A stretch of 45,017 nt of DNA from Paracoccaceae bacterium (GTDB taxonomy: Bacteria; Pseudomonadota; Alphaproteobacteria; Rhizobiales; Stappiaceae): assembly GCA_013373445.1 (NCBI GenBank), contig JABXHV010000059.1, positions 1 through 45,017 on the forward strand, given 5' to 3'. The position numbers and the translations under genes are program-made. Every line of letters starts with the position of its first letter. The first letter of the stretch is position 1. Under the pieces are notes generated by a model that had not been told where the DNA came from, did no database searches, and saw only the letters and a program-made list of their open reading frames with translations. Of this stretch, positions 21,687-30,757 are shown in pieces.

Positions 21687-23720
21687 ATGATCGATATTGC
21701 CGACATTCCACTGTTGCTGAAGCGACACCTGGGACTTCTCTTGTTGGCTCCCCTGGTCATGGTCGGTCTTGCGTTTGGCTTGATGACCTTCAAGACGCCT
21801 GTCTACAGTTCCTCTACCGAGATTCTGCTGGAACCTGAAGGACTGCGTGTTGCCGCGCTTGCTGACGATGTGCAGCAACAGGCAAAATCAGTTCAGGACC
21901 TGAACATCGAAAGTCAGGCCTACGTAATCCTGTCCGCTGGTGTTTTGGACGCGGTCGCGGAAAAGCTGGATCTCGACAATGATCCTGCCCTTCACAAATC
22001 TTCCTCAGTCGCAGATGAGGGTGAAGCAAGCGCTCGACAGCTCAGGATCGAAACGCTTACGGCACTGCGCAAGGTGATTTCCGTAAAGCGGCTCAGCACC
22101 TCATTCGTTTTTTCGATTACAGCCGAGCACCCTGACGCCTATCGCGCGGCGGAGATCGCAAATGCGACCGCGGATGCCTACATCAGTCAGCTGATTTCCC
22201 TGCGGGGCGAGTCGATCAAGCGCACGGCTGACACGATGGTCAAACAGGCGGCCAACCTGCGCTCCCAGATTGACAAGGTCGAGCTGGAAATTGAGAACTA
22301 CAAGTCGCAGAACGGGTTGGTGAGCACCGGACAAGGCGGACTGGTCGTGGACCAGGAGATCCAGTCCATGAGCACCCAGATCACGCAGGCCCGTGTCGAG
22401 CTGGAAAAGGCGCGCGCCGCCTTTGCGATGATCACCCCGCTGACTGTTGCCGATGTCGAAAAGAATGGATTGCCGCAACAAGCCAATCCAAACCTGGTGC
22501 TCCAATCCCTGCAGATTCAATACGCCAATATTTCCCAGCAATTAGCAGAAGCGGATACCACGTTTGGCAGCAACCACCCTGCCCGGCGTGAGCTCCAGTC
22601 CCAGCTGACGAATGTTCGCTCCCAGATCGCACAAGAGCTGCAACGGACCAAAGGCTCGCTGAAAAGCGCCTATGACCAGGCACGCACAACGCTTGCAGCA
22701 TTGGAAAATCAATCCACTTCGTTGCAGTCGCAGAATTCTCGACAAGGCAAGGCGCAGGTGGAACTTCGCCGCCTTGAAAGCGAGGCTGAAGCCAATCGCG
22801 TGATCTATGACGCGTTTCTGAAACGCGCCCGCGAGTTGCAAGAACAGTCTGGTCTGGATGCCAATTTGACCCGTATCCTGTCGCGCGCAGAAGCGCCTGA
22901 CAAGCCAACCGGACCACGCAAACTCTTTGTCATCATTGCCGCTGCGGTCTTCGGCTTCTGTCTTGTAGCGGGAAGCATTATTGCAGTTGCCATTTTGCGC
23001 GGTCAGATCACTTCCGAGAACGACCTTGCGCGCAGGACCGGAGCCCCGGTCCTGACACACCTGCCGATCAAGACCAATGATATTGGTCATGCAACAGGGC
23101 GAATGCTCAAGACTTTCGGTGGAGAGGCGCTGACGATCTCCTCGCAGCATTCGATGGCTATCGCACGTCTGTCTTACGCCATCCGGCAAACCTATGCCGA
23201 TCAAAAGCCGGCGACACTGCTGATCCTGGCGACAGATGAGCTGTCAGACTCCACCCACTTCAGCAGCGAAATCGCCCAAAAACTGCGCGAGATGGGCGAA
23301 AATGTTCTCTTTGCTCGCACAGCGACCGAAGCCAGCGATGCCGAGGCAACCACGACAAGCATAGCCACTGCAGAAGCACGGGCTCCCAAGAAGCGCAAAT
23401 GGGCCTCGGACAATGACGCCCCTGTCGTTCCTCAGTCTTCGCATATGCTCAGTCGGTATCTCAAAGTCGACCGCCTCGACACGCGGCGGAAATATGCAAC
23501 CGCAGCCAACCTTGAGCACGTCGATGAGGATCTGTTGATCATTGATGGCGGATCGGCGATGAACAATCCAATGCTGCCAGTCTTGCTGCGCCATGCCGAC
23601 GGCATCGTTCTGGTCTCATCGTTGGGCAGCACCAAAATCGGACAGCTGGACCGGACTCTTGCCTACCTCCAGCCTTGGCGTGACAGGGTGATCGGCAATG
23701 TTGTCCTCGAAGCTGCGTAG
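21687..23720 (+). CDS. Wzc/GumC-like polysaccharide co-polymerase with degenerate tyrosine-kinase domain
   Basis: The 677-residue protein controls chain length or export of a surface polysaccharide at the inner membrane. It has a first helix at residues 16-35, a Wzz-type domain, a long coiled-coil region (about 190-400, Gln/Glu/Ala-rich) and a second helix at 413-437 preceded by a PDKPTGP proline motif. The cytoplasmic C-terminus aligns with BY-kinases, but the Walker A position reads LLILATDELSDSTHF (511-525) with no GxxGxGK[ST]. A Walker B-like DLLIID remains at 615-620, and there is no tyrosine cluster at the C-terminus. It is therefore probably a pseudokinase, perhaps working with a separate kinase elsewhere. 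The 3' end overlaps the polymerase gene by 23 bases. Confidence 0.85.
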   Translation: MIDIADIPLLLKRHLGLLLLAPLVMVGLAFGLMTFKTPVYSSSTEILLEPEGLRVAALADDVQQQAKSVQDLNIESQAYVILSAGVLDAVAEKLDLDNDPALHKSSSVADEGEASARQLRIETLTALRKVISVKRLSTSFVFSITAEHPDAYRAAEIANATADAYISQLISLRGESIKRTADTMVKQAANLRSQIDKVELEIENYKSQNGLVSTGQGGLVVDQEIQSMSTQITQARVELEKARAAFAMITPLTVADVEKNGLPQQANPNLVLQSLQIQYANISQQLAEADTTFGSNHPARRELQSQLTNVRSQIAQELQRTKGSLKSAYDQARTTLAALENQSTSLQSQNSRQGKAQVELRRLESEAEANRVIYDAFLKRARELQEQSGLDANLTRILSRAEAPDKPTGPRKLFVIIAAAVFGFCLVAGSIIAVAILRGQITSENDLARRTGAPVLTHLPIKTNDIGHATGRMLKTFGGEALTISSQHSMAIARLSYAIRQTYADQKPATLLILATDELSDSTHFSSEIAQKLREMGENVLFARTATEASDAEATTTSIATAEARAPKKRKWASDNDAPVVPQSSHMLSRYLKVDRLDTRRKYATAANLEHVDEDLLIIDGGSAMNNPMLPVLLRHADGIVLVSSLGSTKIGQLDRTLAYLQPWRDRVIGNVVLEAA

Positions 23721-24981
23721 TCATCTCGCTGCAGATACGCCTGTCAGAGACACCTACCGGTTATGGCTTGGTGCGGTCTACGTCACCATCTTTGGCACGC
23801 TGAGCTTCAATTTCCTGCTTGCTGTCATCAACACCAATGTTGCGCGGATTTCCGAGACCCACGTGATTCTAACCGAATTGGTTCTCATCAGCATTGCCCT
23901 GGTGCTGGCGATGACCAGAAGCGCCAGTTTCATTGCGGTCCTGGTGCTGTTCCTGAGCTATATGGCCTTTATCATGGCGCTCAGACCTGAGCTTGACCTG
24001 AAGGCCTTTCGCGACTTCCTGATCCCGATTGCGTTTTATTTCGTGGGCCGTAAATTCCGCACACTTGAGGATATCGACCGCCTGATCGTTCGGGCCGCCT
24101 TTCTGGTTCTGGCCATAGGCCTGTTCGAATTTTTCCTGCTCGACGTCTACACATCGCTCGTCAACATCTTCGACTATTACGTCGCCAAAGGCACGCTGTC
24201 GGAGGGAGATAACTTCGTGCAGGGCTCAACACTGTTCGTTAGCAGCACGCGCGTTGGCGGCCGTAATTTCTTTCCGTTTCTTGGACAGGTGCGTGCATCC
24301 TCGGTCTTTCTTGAGCCTGTCACCATGGGCAACTTCGGAGCATTCCTGTCTCTGTGGGCTTTCGCCAGGCCCGATTGCAAAGACCGGTATCTGCTGTTTT
24401 TCATGTCTTTTGTCGCCATTGTCCTTGGCGATGCTCGATTTGGCATGTTCGTCTGTATCGCATTCCTGATCGTCACAGTGATAACACCGCTGGTCTCCCG
24501 CATCGTCTGGTGGGGATTGTTCTTTCTCATTAGTCTTGCGTTGGGGATCTACGGCGCGACGGTCGAGGGCGACCATTGGGCGGACAGTTTTACGGGCCGT
24601 GTCGTCCACTCGGCCCAATTGATGATGAAGCTGGATTGGACGAGCCTATTTGGTATCGCCAACAATCTTCCATTCCTTGACGATAACGGGTTCGCCTATA
24701 CGTTCAGCCAGATCGGCCTGGTTGGCCTGACAACACTGTGGTCATTCTATGTGTTTGCCAAATCCAACCAACCGCAAGCGGCGCGCTTCAAGGCGCTGAT
24801 GGTCACGTTCATCTGCCTGATGATGGTTGTCTCCAACTCGATCTACTCGATCAAGCTGGCGGCCCTTCTATGGCTGGCTTCAGGTGCGATGGATGGCACC
24901 CCCTATGCCCCTCCGCTTGTGCAAAAGGCGACTAGAAGCACCAGAAATGCTGCATCCATGCTGCGCACAAAAATGTCCTGA
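23698..24981 (+). CDS. O-antigen ligase/Wzy-like polysaccharide polymerase
   Basis: This 427-residue protein is almost wholly hydrophobic, with roughly ten or more membrane segments. It has a larger periplasmic loop in the middle (after FDYYVAKGTLSEGDNFVQGSTLF) that contains GQVRASSVFLEPVTMGNFGA, the kind of loop found in Wzy polymerases and WaaL ligases. It overlaps the Wzc-like gene, and Wzy and Wzc proteins normally act together, so polymerisation of lipid-linked repeat units is the best reading. Sequence conservation in this family is low, so the call rests on topology and context. Confidence 0.75.
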   Translation: MLSSKLRSHLAADTPVRDTYRLWLGAVYVTIFGTLSFNFLLAVINTNVARISETHVILTELVLISIALVLAMTRSASFIAVLVLFLSYMAFIMALRPELDLKAFRDFLIPIAFYFVGRKFRTLEDIDRLIVRAAFLVLAIGLFEFFLLDVYTSLVNIFDYYVAKGTLSEGDNFVQGSTLFVSSTRVGGRNFFPFLGQVRASSVFLEPVTMGNFGAFLSLWAFARPDCKDRYLLFFMSFVAIVLGDARFGMFVCIAFLIVTVITPLVSRIVWWGLFFLISLALGIYGATVEGDHWADSFTGRVVHSAQLMMKLDWTSLFGIANNLPFLDDNGFAYTFSQIGLVGLTTLWSFYVFAKSNQPQAARFKALMVTFICLMMVVSNSIYSIKLAALLWLASGAMDGTPYAPPLVQKATRSTRNAASMLRTKMS

Positions 24982-24999
24982 CAAGATCACCAAAAACGA

Positions 25000-26172
25000 T
25001 CAGAGACGACTGCTGAGGCTGTCTTGATAGAATGCTTCATACCTCTTTGCGACCGAAGGCCAACTGTACTTTTCAGCAGCTGTCGTGAGTGATGAACGTA
25101 TTGATTTATTTATTTTTATTTGATTGAAGGCGTCGACAATCAGTGAGGCCACATCTTCAGCGTTCGAGAAATCTGCAAGCTGAATTTGCTCATGCTGCAC
25201 TGCAAGAGATTTGTAAGCTGAATTGGCGTGAACCACGGGTTTCAACCCTGCGCTCATCGCCTCGATCAGTGCAATGCCAAAGCCTTCATATTCGGATGCA
25301 CTTATAAAAATGCTGCAAGTGCGAAATAGATCTGCGATCTCGGATTCCGACGGTCCGACGTGAATACCAACACGGCTCTCCACCCCTCTTGCGCGTGCCA
25401 AGACATTTACGTCCTCAAGCGAGAGATCTGAAGGCAGGCCAACGATTTCGAGCCGCCACTCAGGGTCTTTCAGGTGGAGGGCTTTCAGTGCATCCAGCGC
25501 ATGATCGAGACGTTTGTTTGCCGAAAACCGTCCAACCGTGACCATGGTCTTTTGTGGCGTGGTCGCCGCACTATCCGCAAACTTGGCCAAATCGACGCCG
25601 TTCTCGATCAAACGGCATTTGCTTGGCGCTATCTGATGAAACAGATCAAAGTCACTCTGACTGCAGCAGGCGAGACCCGCGTATTGATTGGCAGACACGC
25701 GGGTCAACGTATTGAACCAAACGCGCTTCAGGCGACTGTGCGCTGCCGTGTGAAAGAACCCACCATGGGTCGTCGCCACAATGGTCTTGCGATGGAAAAT
25801 GCGGGTTGCGGCCAGAGCATCAAAAAAGAAATCGACAGCATGCACATGTACCAAATCTGCACCAGCAAGCTCGGACAAGATCGCCGGCGTGATCGGGTAT
25901 TTGGTGCTTCCGAAGAAAGGCAGTCTCACCACCTCCACACCATCAATTTCCTCATGCTCGGAGAGCTCAAGCTCCGGGTCACGGAAAGACCTGTTTAGCG
26001 TGATCACCCGAACGGATTTGAAAACATCTCTTTGATGCCGCACCAAGTTGCGGACGAAATCTTCTAGGCCACCAACAAGGGGCGCATACTGGCGAACCAC
26101 ATGCACAATATTCAGATCCTGCAATGCGCTTTGGTCAGCATGCGTCTTCGACATTGAGGCTGTGGTCGGCAT
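25000..26172 (-). CDS. Family 4 (GT-B) glycosyltransferase
   Basis: The 390-residue protein has the N-terminal NIVHVVRQYAPLVGGLEDFVRNLVRH segment typical of GT4 enzymes. In the C-terminal half it has VTVGRFSANKRLDHALDAL (sugar-nucleotide domain) and ISASEYEGFGIALIEAMSAGLKPV, containing the E-x7-E signature that holds the donor. AGGATATC precedes ATG 26172, which supports the start. It would add a sugar to the growing repeat unit on the cytoplasmic side. It is on the strand opposite its neighbours and converges on the polymerase gene 18 bases away. Confidence 0.9.
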   Translation of the reverse strand: MPTTASMSKTHADQSALQDLNIVHVVRQYAPLVGGLEDFVRNLVRHQRDVFKSVRVITLNRSFRDPELELSEHEEIDGVEVVRLPFFGSTKYPITPAILSELAGADLVHVHAVDFFFDALAATRIFHRKTIVATTHGGFFHTAAHSRLKRVWFNTLTRVSANQYAGLACCSQSDFDLFHQIAPSKCRLIENGVDLAKFADSAATTPQKTMVTVGRFSANKRLDHALDALKALHLKDPEWRLEIVGLPSDLSLEDVNVLARARGVESRVGIHVGPSESEIADLFRTCSIFISASEYEGFGIALIEAMSAGLKPVVHANSAYKSLAVQHEQIQLADFSNAEDVASLIVDAFNQIKINKSIRSSLTTAAEKYSWPSVAKRYEAFYQDSLSSRL

Positions 26173-26350
26173 GATATCCTGGTAGTTTGGGCCAGCGAAT
26201 GCGGCGCGTTTAGTGGAAGCAGACTTGCCGGTACTTTTATAAGATCAGTTGGTTAAATTAACGCTGCAGTGATTTAATCATTCCTGAAAGGCTTACAGCC
26301 CAATATGCATAAGAACAGATGAAACCATCATTTTCATAAGGGCAACAGTT

Positions 26351-27445
26351 TTGATCTCAGTCATTCGCCCACTGCGATGCCTTGCAAGCCGATGTTCTGC
26401 AGCTCTGTGCTGCACCGTGCTTTTCCTCGCGCTCTGCGTCTTGCCGGCGCCCAGCGCAATCGCAGCCAGCTGTCTGGCTGGTGTCAATTTGGCTGGCGGT
26501 GAATTCGGCGAAGCGCCCGGGGCTCACGGCGATACCCACATCTATCCGAGCGATGAAACGCTCGACTATTTCTCCTTTCTCGGCACGAATGTCGTCCGTT
26601 TGCCATTCAAGTGGCAAAGGCTGCAACCTGCCCTGTTTGGCGGTTTTGACAGCACTGAACTTGCCCTGATCGACGCTACTGTCCGGCGGATTACCCTGCG
26701 CGGCATGAAGGTCATTCTGGACCCGCATAATTACGCCGGTTACCGCGGCAACAAGATCGGTTCCAAGTCAGTTTCCTTCGAGGCCTTCGCTGACTTCTGG
26801 AAGCAGCTTGCCAAACACTATGCCGGCCAGCCCGATGTGATCCTTCTGCTCATGAACGAGCCGGCCAATATCAAATCCGACGTCTGGCATGAGGCTGCAA
26901 ATCATGCGGTCAAGGCCATCCGCTCGGTTGGAGCTGCCAATTTGATCATGATCCCGGGCAACAAATGGACAGGGGCGTCTAGCTGGTTCTTAAAACAGGA
27001 GGGCGGCGCAAATTCGGATCTTTTTCTAAAGGTCGACGACCCGCTCAATTACTATGTTTTTGACTTCCATCAGTACCTCGATGCCGACTTTTCGGGCACC
27101 AACCTTTCCTGCGAACGCACGGGCGACGCGCTTGAAGCGTTGGAAAAGGTGACCGATTGGCTGCGTGACAGCAAAACGACAGGTTTCCTGGGGGAGTTTG
27201 GTGGCAGCGGCCAGGCGAACTGCCTGTCCGGGCTGGAGCAAGTCGCTGACTTCATGTCCCAAAATGATGATGTCTGGCTCGGCTGGGCCGCTTGGGCGGC
27301 CGGGGAATGGTGGGGAGACTATCCCTACTCCCTTCAGCCGAAGAAAGGCGTCTCACAGGTCCAGACCTTGACCCTGGAACCATATTTTGCTGCGAGCAGC
27401 GCGGAACGGGACTGTGGCTCCTTGCACCTCCCGGTTCGCCGCTGA
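26351..27445 (+). CDS. Secreted glycoside hydrolase family 5 (cellulase-like) enzyme
   Basis: The 364-residue protein has an N-terminal signal peptide (hydrophobic core CCTVLFLALCVLPAP, probable cut after AIAA near residue 39). A GH5 barrel follows: VVRLPFKWQRLQP, VILDPHNYAGY, the acid/base Glu170 in LLLMNEPA and the nucleophile Glu282 in FLGEFGGSG. GH5 enzymes cut beta-1,4 glucans, mannans and related chains. The start is a TTG, eight bases after AAGGG. In this locus it may trim or release the polymer or clear it from the periplasm. That would imply a beta-linked backbone, which is inference. The next gene starts directly after its stop. Confidence 0.9.
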   Translation: MISVIRPLRCLASRCSAALCCTVLFLALCVLPAPSAIAASCLAGVNLAGGEFGEAPGAHGDTHIYPSDETLDYFSFLGTNVVRLPFKWQRLQPALFGGFDSTELALIDATVRRITLRGMKVILDPHNYAGYRGNKIGSKSVSFEAFADFWKQLAKHYAGQPDVILLLMNEPANIKSDVWHEAANHAVKAIRSVGAANLIMIPGNKWTGASSWFLKQEGGANSDLFLKVDDPLNYYVFDFHQYLDADFSGTNLSCERTGDALEALEKVTDWLRDSKTTGFLGEFGGSGQANCLSGLEQVADFMSQNDDVWLGWAAWAAGEWWGDYPYSLQPKKGVSQVQTLTLEPYFAASSAERDCGSLHLPVRR

Positions 27446-28480
27446 ATGTCCAAGAGGATACATCCATTGAAAGTGGCGATGATTTGCGGCACATGGCCGC
27501 CTGCCAGATGCGGCGTTGGCGATTACAGCGACCAACTCTGTAACGCACTGAGCGCTGCAGACGTTGTCGTTGAAAAAATCCAGCTGGATAACTGGGGCCT
27601 CAAGGGACTCCCGGCCTATCGGGCCGCGCTGCACGATTCTGACGCCGACATCGTTCACGTACAATATCCGTCCGTCGGCTACGGTCGCTCATACCTGCCT
27701 AGCATGACGCGCTGGTTGGCCGGGAAAAGACCCTGCGCAGTGACATTGCATGAGTATGAGATCTTTCGCAGCTACCGCCGCCCATGGTTCAGCCCGTTCT
27801 CCAGTTTCGGTGCCAGACTGTTTTCCAGAGACGCAGAACGAGCCGCATTCCAGTGCTCCTTTCCCAGCAAACGCGGATTTGATGAGTTGGTCCCTATCGG
27901 CAGCAACATACCGGTATCCACAAAAGCATCTGACCGCGCACCGGGAAGCGTCGCGTTCTTTGGCCTGTTCTGGCCCGGCAAAGGCATTGAAGCCTTTCTG
28001 GAGTTAGCGCAGATGGTCCGCTCCAGGAAGGACGACCAGCGTATCCTCTCGATCATTGGGGCACCGGTCGCGGGTCAGGAAGCCTTTCGCGATGAAATCC
28101 GCACTGCCGCCGGGCGTCTCAATATCAAGCTCCACGAGAACCTTAACGCTGCCGACGTAGCAGATGTTCTGGCTGTACATGACTTCTCCTACCTTCCCTT
28201 TCCAGATGGTGCAGACGAGCGCCGGGGCAGCCTGGCCGCAACGCTGGTCAATGGCTGCCTGCCGATCACGCGCTTCGGTGATGCAACTCCGGACTGGATG
28301 AAGTCGGCATTCGTTGAGGCAAAAACGCCTGAAGAGGCCTACGCTATTGTGGCTGGCGACAAGCTGGATGAGGCGACCAAACGCGATCTGCGCACCGCCT
28401 CAGCCGCACTTTCCCAGCGCTATGATTGGTCCGGCATCGCGGCGAAGCATATCGAGATTTACGAGAAGCTCTTGAAATGA
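27446..28480 (+). CDS. GT-B glycosyltransferase
   Basis: This 344-residue enzyme begins VAMICGTWPPARCGVGDYSDQL, a GT4-type donor-domain start. It has IVHVQYPSVGYGRS in the N-terminal domain and GSVAFFGLFWPGKGIEAFLELAQMV at the beginning of the second domain. The ATG directly follows the stop of the GH5 gene, so the two are co-transcribed. It probably adds one sugar of the repeat unit; donor and acceptor are unknown. Confidence 0.82.
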   Translation: MSKRIHPLKVAMICGTWPPARCGVGDYSDQLCNALSAADVVVEKIQLDNWGLKGLPAYRAALHDSDADIVHVQYPSVGYGRSYLPSMTRWLAGKRPCAVTLHEYEIFRSYRRPWFSPFSSFGARLFSRDAERAAFQCSFPSKRGFDELVPIGSNIPVSTKASDRAPGSVAFFGLFWPGKGIEAFLELAQMVRSRKDDQRILSIIGAPVAGQEAFRDEIRTAAGRLNIKLHENLNAADVADVLAVHDFSYLPFPDGADERRGSLAATLVNGCLPITRFGDATPDWMKSAFVEAKTPEEAYAIVAGDKLDEATKRDLRTASAALSQRYDWSGIAAKHIEIYEKLLK

Positions 28481-28518
28481 CCTCTGGGGCCAAACGCCTA
28501 TCAACCGGACAGTAGGGT

Positions 28519-29640
28519 CTAACTGAGAGTAGCCACAGGCTTGGATGCCCCAGCCTGCATGCGCCTGTGCAACCCTGTCAGGCGCGCATCCAGTGCACTC
28601 GCACTTTGCGGTGCGTAGCCAACATCTATTCGTGGCAAAAGCTGAAGATGATCAAGGTGCGCATGGAATAGCTGTCCCGGCCGGGTGGTAAAGCTCGCCT
28701 TGAATCCGAGGCGTGCGGCAATGTCTTCTTCCCTTTGCCCGCACGCTGTCTCGGTGCCATAAGGGTAAGCCAAATAGTTGATGTCCTGACCAAGCAACGC
28801 TTCGAGGTATTGCTTGTTCTTCCGAATATCAGCCTCGCACTCTTCCTCCTTCAAGTTGCTCAAAAAGCGATGAGAAGACGTATGTGCACCAATCGTCACG
28901 AGCGAGTGGCGGGCAACGGCCTTCAGATCTTTTGGTGACATCACATAGCGTTCAATCAGTTCCGGCAGGTCGATTTCGTTGTTGGCGAAAAGGCTACCAA
29001 GAGCCTCGGCCCGGACCTGTGATGTGCCGATCCAGCTGGTGATTTGACGCAGGGCGGAAGTCTTGCTGGGAAGGTCATACAGACCAAACTCTGCCTGCAT
29101 GGGAGCCACATGAAGAGTGCTGCGTTGCTTCAGTAGCTCTCGCAACCCCAGCCACCAGGCGTAGGCGCTGCGTTCCAGCAGTCCGTCGGGCACGAAAAGC
29201 GTTATCGGCGCATTGTACTTTTCAAGAACAGGCAAAGCGTTTTCGACATTGTCCCTGTATCCGTCGTCGAAGGTCAGAAGCGCAAAGGGCTTGCCGCCAG
29301 GATCGGCCAATCGCTGCAGGCCCTCGTCAACCGTGACGATGTCACGGCCTTGCCGCCGCACCGCCAGTATCACGCGCTCCAGTTGCTCTGGCGCACATCC
29401 GGTCCGTAACTCTGCATCGACATCCCGCTGCACCTCATGAAACATGAGGGCAATGCCCTTGCCCCTATAACGCTTGAAAAGTATCGACCCCATCTTGCTG
29501 CGAAAGACAGCTTCCTCGGTGAGCCGTGTCATTTTTGGCCGCGCGTATCGGCCCAGCAAACCCATGCGTTCGCCGGATGGGGTTTGACTTATTTCTCTGC
29601 AAACACGCCTGATATTCTTGAGAAAATAAGACACCCTCAT
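28519..29640 (-). CDS. Polysaccharide deacetylase (NodB-homology domain)
   Basis: The 373-residue protein carries a carbohydrate-esterase-4 domain. The motif LLTFDDGYRDN gives the catalytic base Asp125 and metal ligand Asp126. The HTSSH motif at 243-247 gives ligands His243 and His247, and AYPYGTE follows. It probably removes N- or O-acetyl groups from the polysaccharide or its lipid-linked precursor. No signal peptide is apparent, suggesting action in the cytoplasm or at the inner membrane, as proposed for HfsH of Caulobacter holdfast synthesis. It is convergent with the GT-B gene and divergent from the GT2 gene. Confidence 0.9.
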   Translation of the reverse strand: MRVSYFLKNIRRVCREISQTPSGERMGLLGRYARPKMTRLTEEAVFRSKMGSILFKRYRGKGIALMFHEVQRDVDAELRTGCAPEQLERVILAVRRQGRDIVTVDEGLQRLADPGGKPFALLTFDDGYRDNVENALPVLEKYNAPITLFVPDGLLERSAYAWWLGLRELLKQRSTLHVAPMQAEFGLYDLPSKTSALRQITSWIGTSQVRAEALGSLFANNEIDLPELIERYVMSPKDLKAVARHSLVTIGAHTSSHRFLSNLKEEECEADIRKNKQYLEALLGQDINYLAYPYGTETACGQREEDIAARLGFKASFTTRPGQLFHAHLDHLQLLPRIDVGYAPQSASALDARLTGLHRRMQAGASKPVATLS

Positions 29641-29651
29641 CCTTTCGCTTT

Positions 29652-29685
29652 TAATTAATGGGCTTCAGGTAAATTCAATTAATTA
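29652..29685. promoter_or_regulatory. A/T-rich inverted repeat between the deacetylase and GT2 genes
   Basis: Perfect 8-bp arms, TAATTAAT (29652-29659) and ATTAATTA (29678-29685), lie in the 114-base divergent gap, 11 bases upstream of the deacetylase start. The position suits a regulator of one or both genes, but A/T-rich dyads arise easily by chance. Confidence 0.35.
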
Positions 29686-29754
29686 GATCTATTATCGGCA
29701 TATGTAAGAAATTTTCTCTTAAGCCAGCAGCCATATTAACTCTCGGCACACCGC

Positions 29755-30687
29755 ATGACTGAAACTCAAATCTCGGCAATTATTCCGTGCTACAACACTC
29801 GCGACTGTATTGTCCCCGCGATCAACAGTGCTCTGGCACAGATCGATGTGGGCATTGAGGTTATTGTCATTGATGACGCGTCGACAGACGGCACCGCCGA
29901 CATCGTCGAAAAGACCTTTCAGTCCGAGCCTCGCGTAAAACTTTTGCGGCAATCGGTGAACCAGGGCCCTTCTGCAGCACGAAATCGTGGTTTGGATGCT
30001 GCAACAGGTGAGTGGATTGGGTTGCTCGATTCCGACGACCTGTGGCTACCGGACAGATCAAAGCGCCTGCTGGAGCATGCAGACCAGGCCGATTTTATCG
30101 CTGATAATCTGATGGGATACGATGTGTCTGCCGCCGCCGAGAGTGGTCCGGTCTACCAAGACCTTTCAGACAGACAGCTCACGCTTTCGGATTTCCTGCT
30201 CCCAAGAGCCTGGGATCAACATGACTTCGGTTACCTGCAACCGCTGCTGAGACGCTCCTTCGTTGACTCTCATGACATTCGCTATCGCACTCAAGTTCGC
30301 GCCGGTGAAGACCTGCTTTTCAATATCGAATTCATGCTTGCCGGAGGCCGTGCGTTCTATGTGGACTGGCCAGGTTATATCTATGCGACGCCAGTAGGTG
30401 CCATTAGCCGGGCCGCGTCTCCCTTCTCGCGAAGCTCTTACGACACGCGCCCTCTGATGGACGCGTTGCAGGCTCTCTTCGATGCATCGCGCTGCAATCT
30501 TCGTCAGGAGGAACGTTCCGCTTTCGAAACACGACTGGATGACCTGAGAGCCCAGGCCCCGATCGGAGCCTTCCACCGCGCCCGCGCTCAAAGGAACTAC
30601 ATTAAACTGCTCAACCTCGTGCTGGGCGAAAGCGCGGTGAGACGCAAAATCCTGGAAACGCTCTGCTCTAGAACAACAAAAAACTAA
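29755..30687 (+). CDS. Family 2 (GT-A) glycosyltransferase
   Basis: The 310-residue protein opens with the canonical GT2 start ISAIIPCYNTRDCIVPAINSALAQ. This is followed by EVIVIDDASTDGTADIV, the nucleotide-binding DDxSxDxT motif (about residues 39-47), NQGPSAARNRGLDAA and the metal-binding DSDD. It is soluble and uses an activated sugar to extend the repeat unit at the cytoplasmic face. The Wzx-like flippase follows 70 bases later on the same strand. Confidence 0.92.
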   Translation: MTETQISAIIPCYNTRDCIVPAINSALAQIDVGIEVIVIDDASTDGTADIVEKTFQSEPRVKLLRQSVNQGPSAARNRGLDAATGEWIGLLDSDDLWLPDRSKRLLEHADQADFIADNLMGYDVSAAAESGPVYQDLSDRQLTLSDFLLPRAWDQHDFGYLQPLLRRSFVDSHDIRYRTQVRAGEDLLFNIEFMLAGGRAFYVDWPGYIYATPVGAISRAASPFSRSSYDTRPLMDALQALFDASRCNLRQEERSAFETRLDDLRAQAPIGAFHRARAQRNYIKLLNLVLGESAVRRKILETLCSRTTKN

Positions 30688-30757
30688 AACATGTTCAGCA
30701 GCACACAAAACCCCATCATGCCGTGCTGGCACACGATCACTTAGGCGCCGTTATAAA

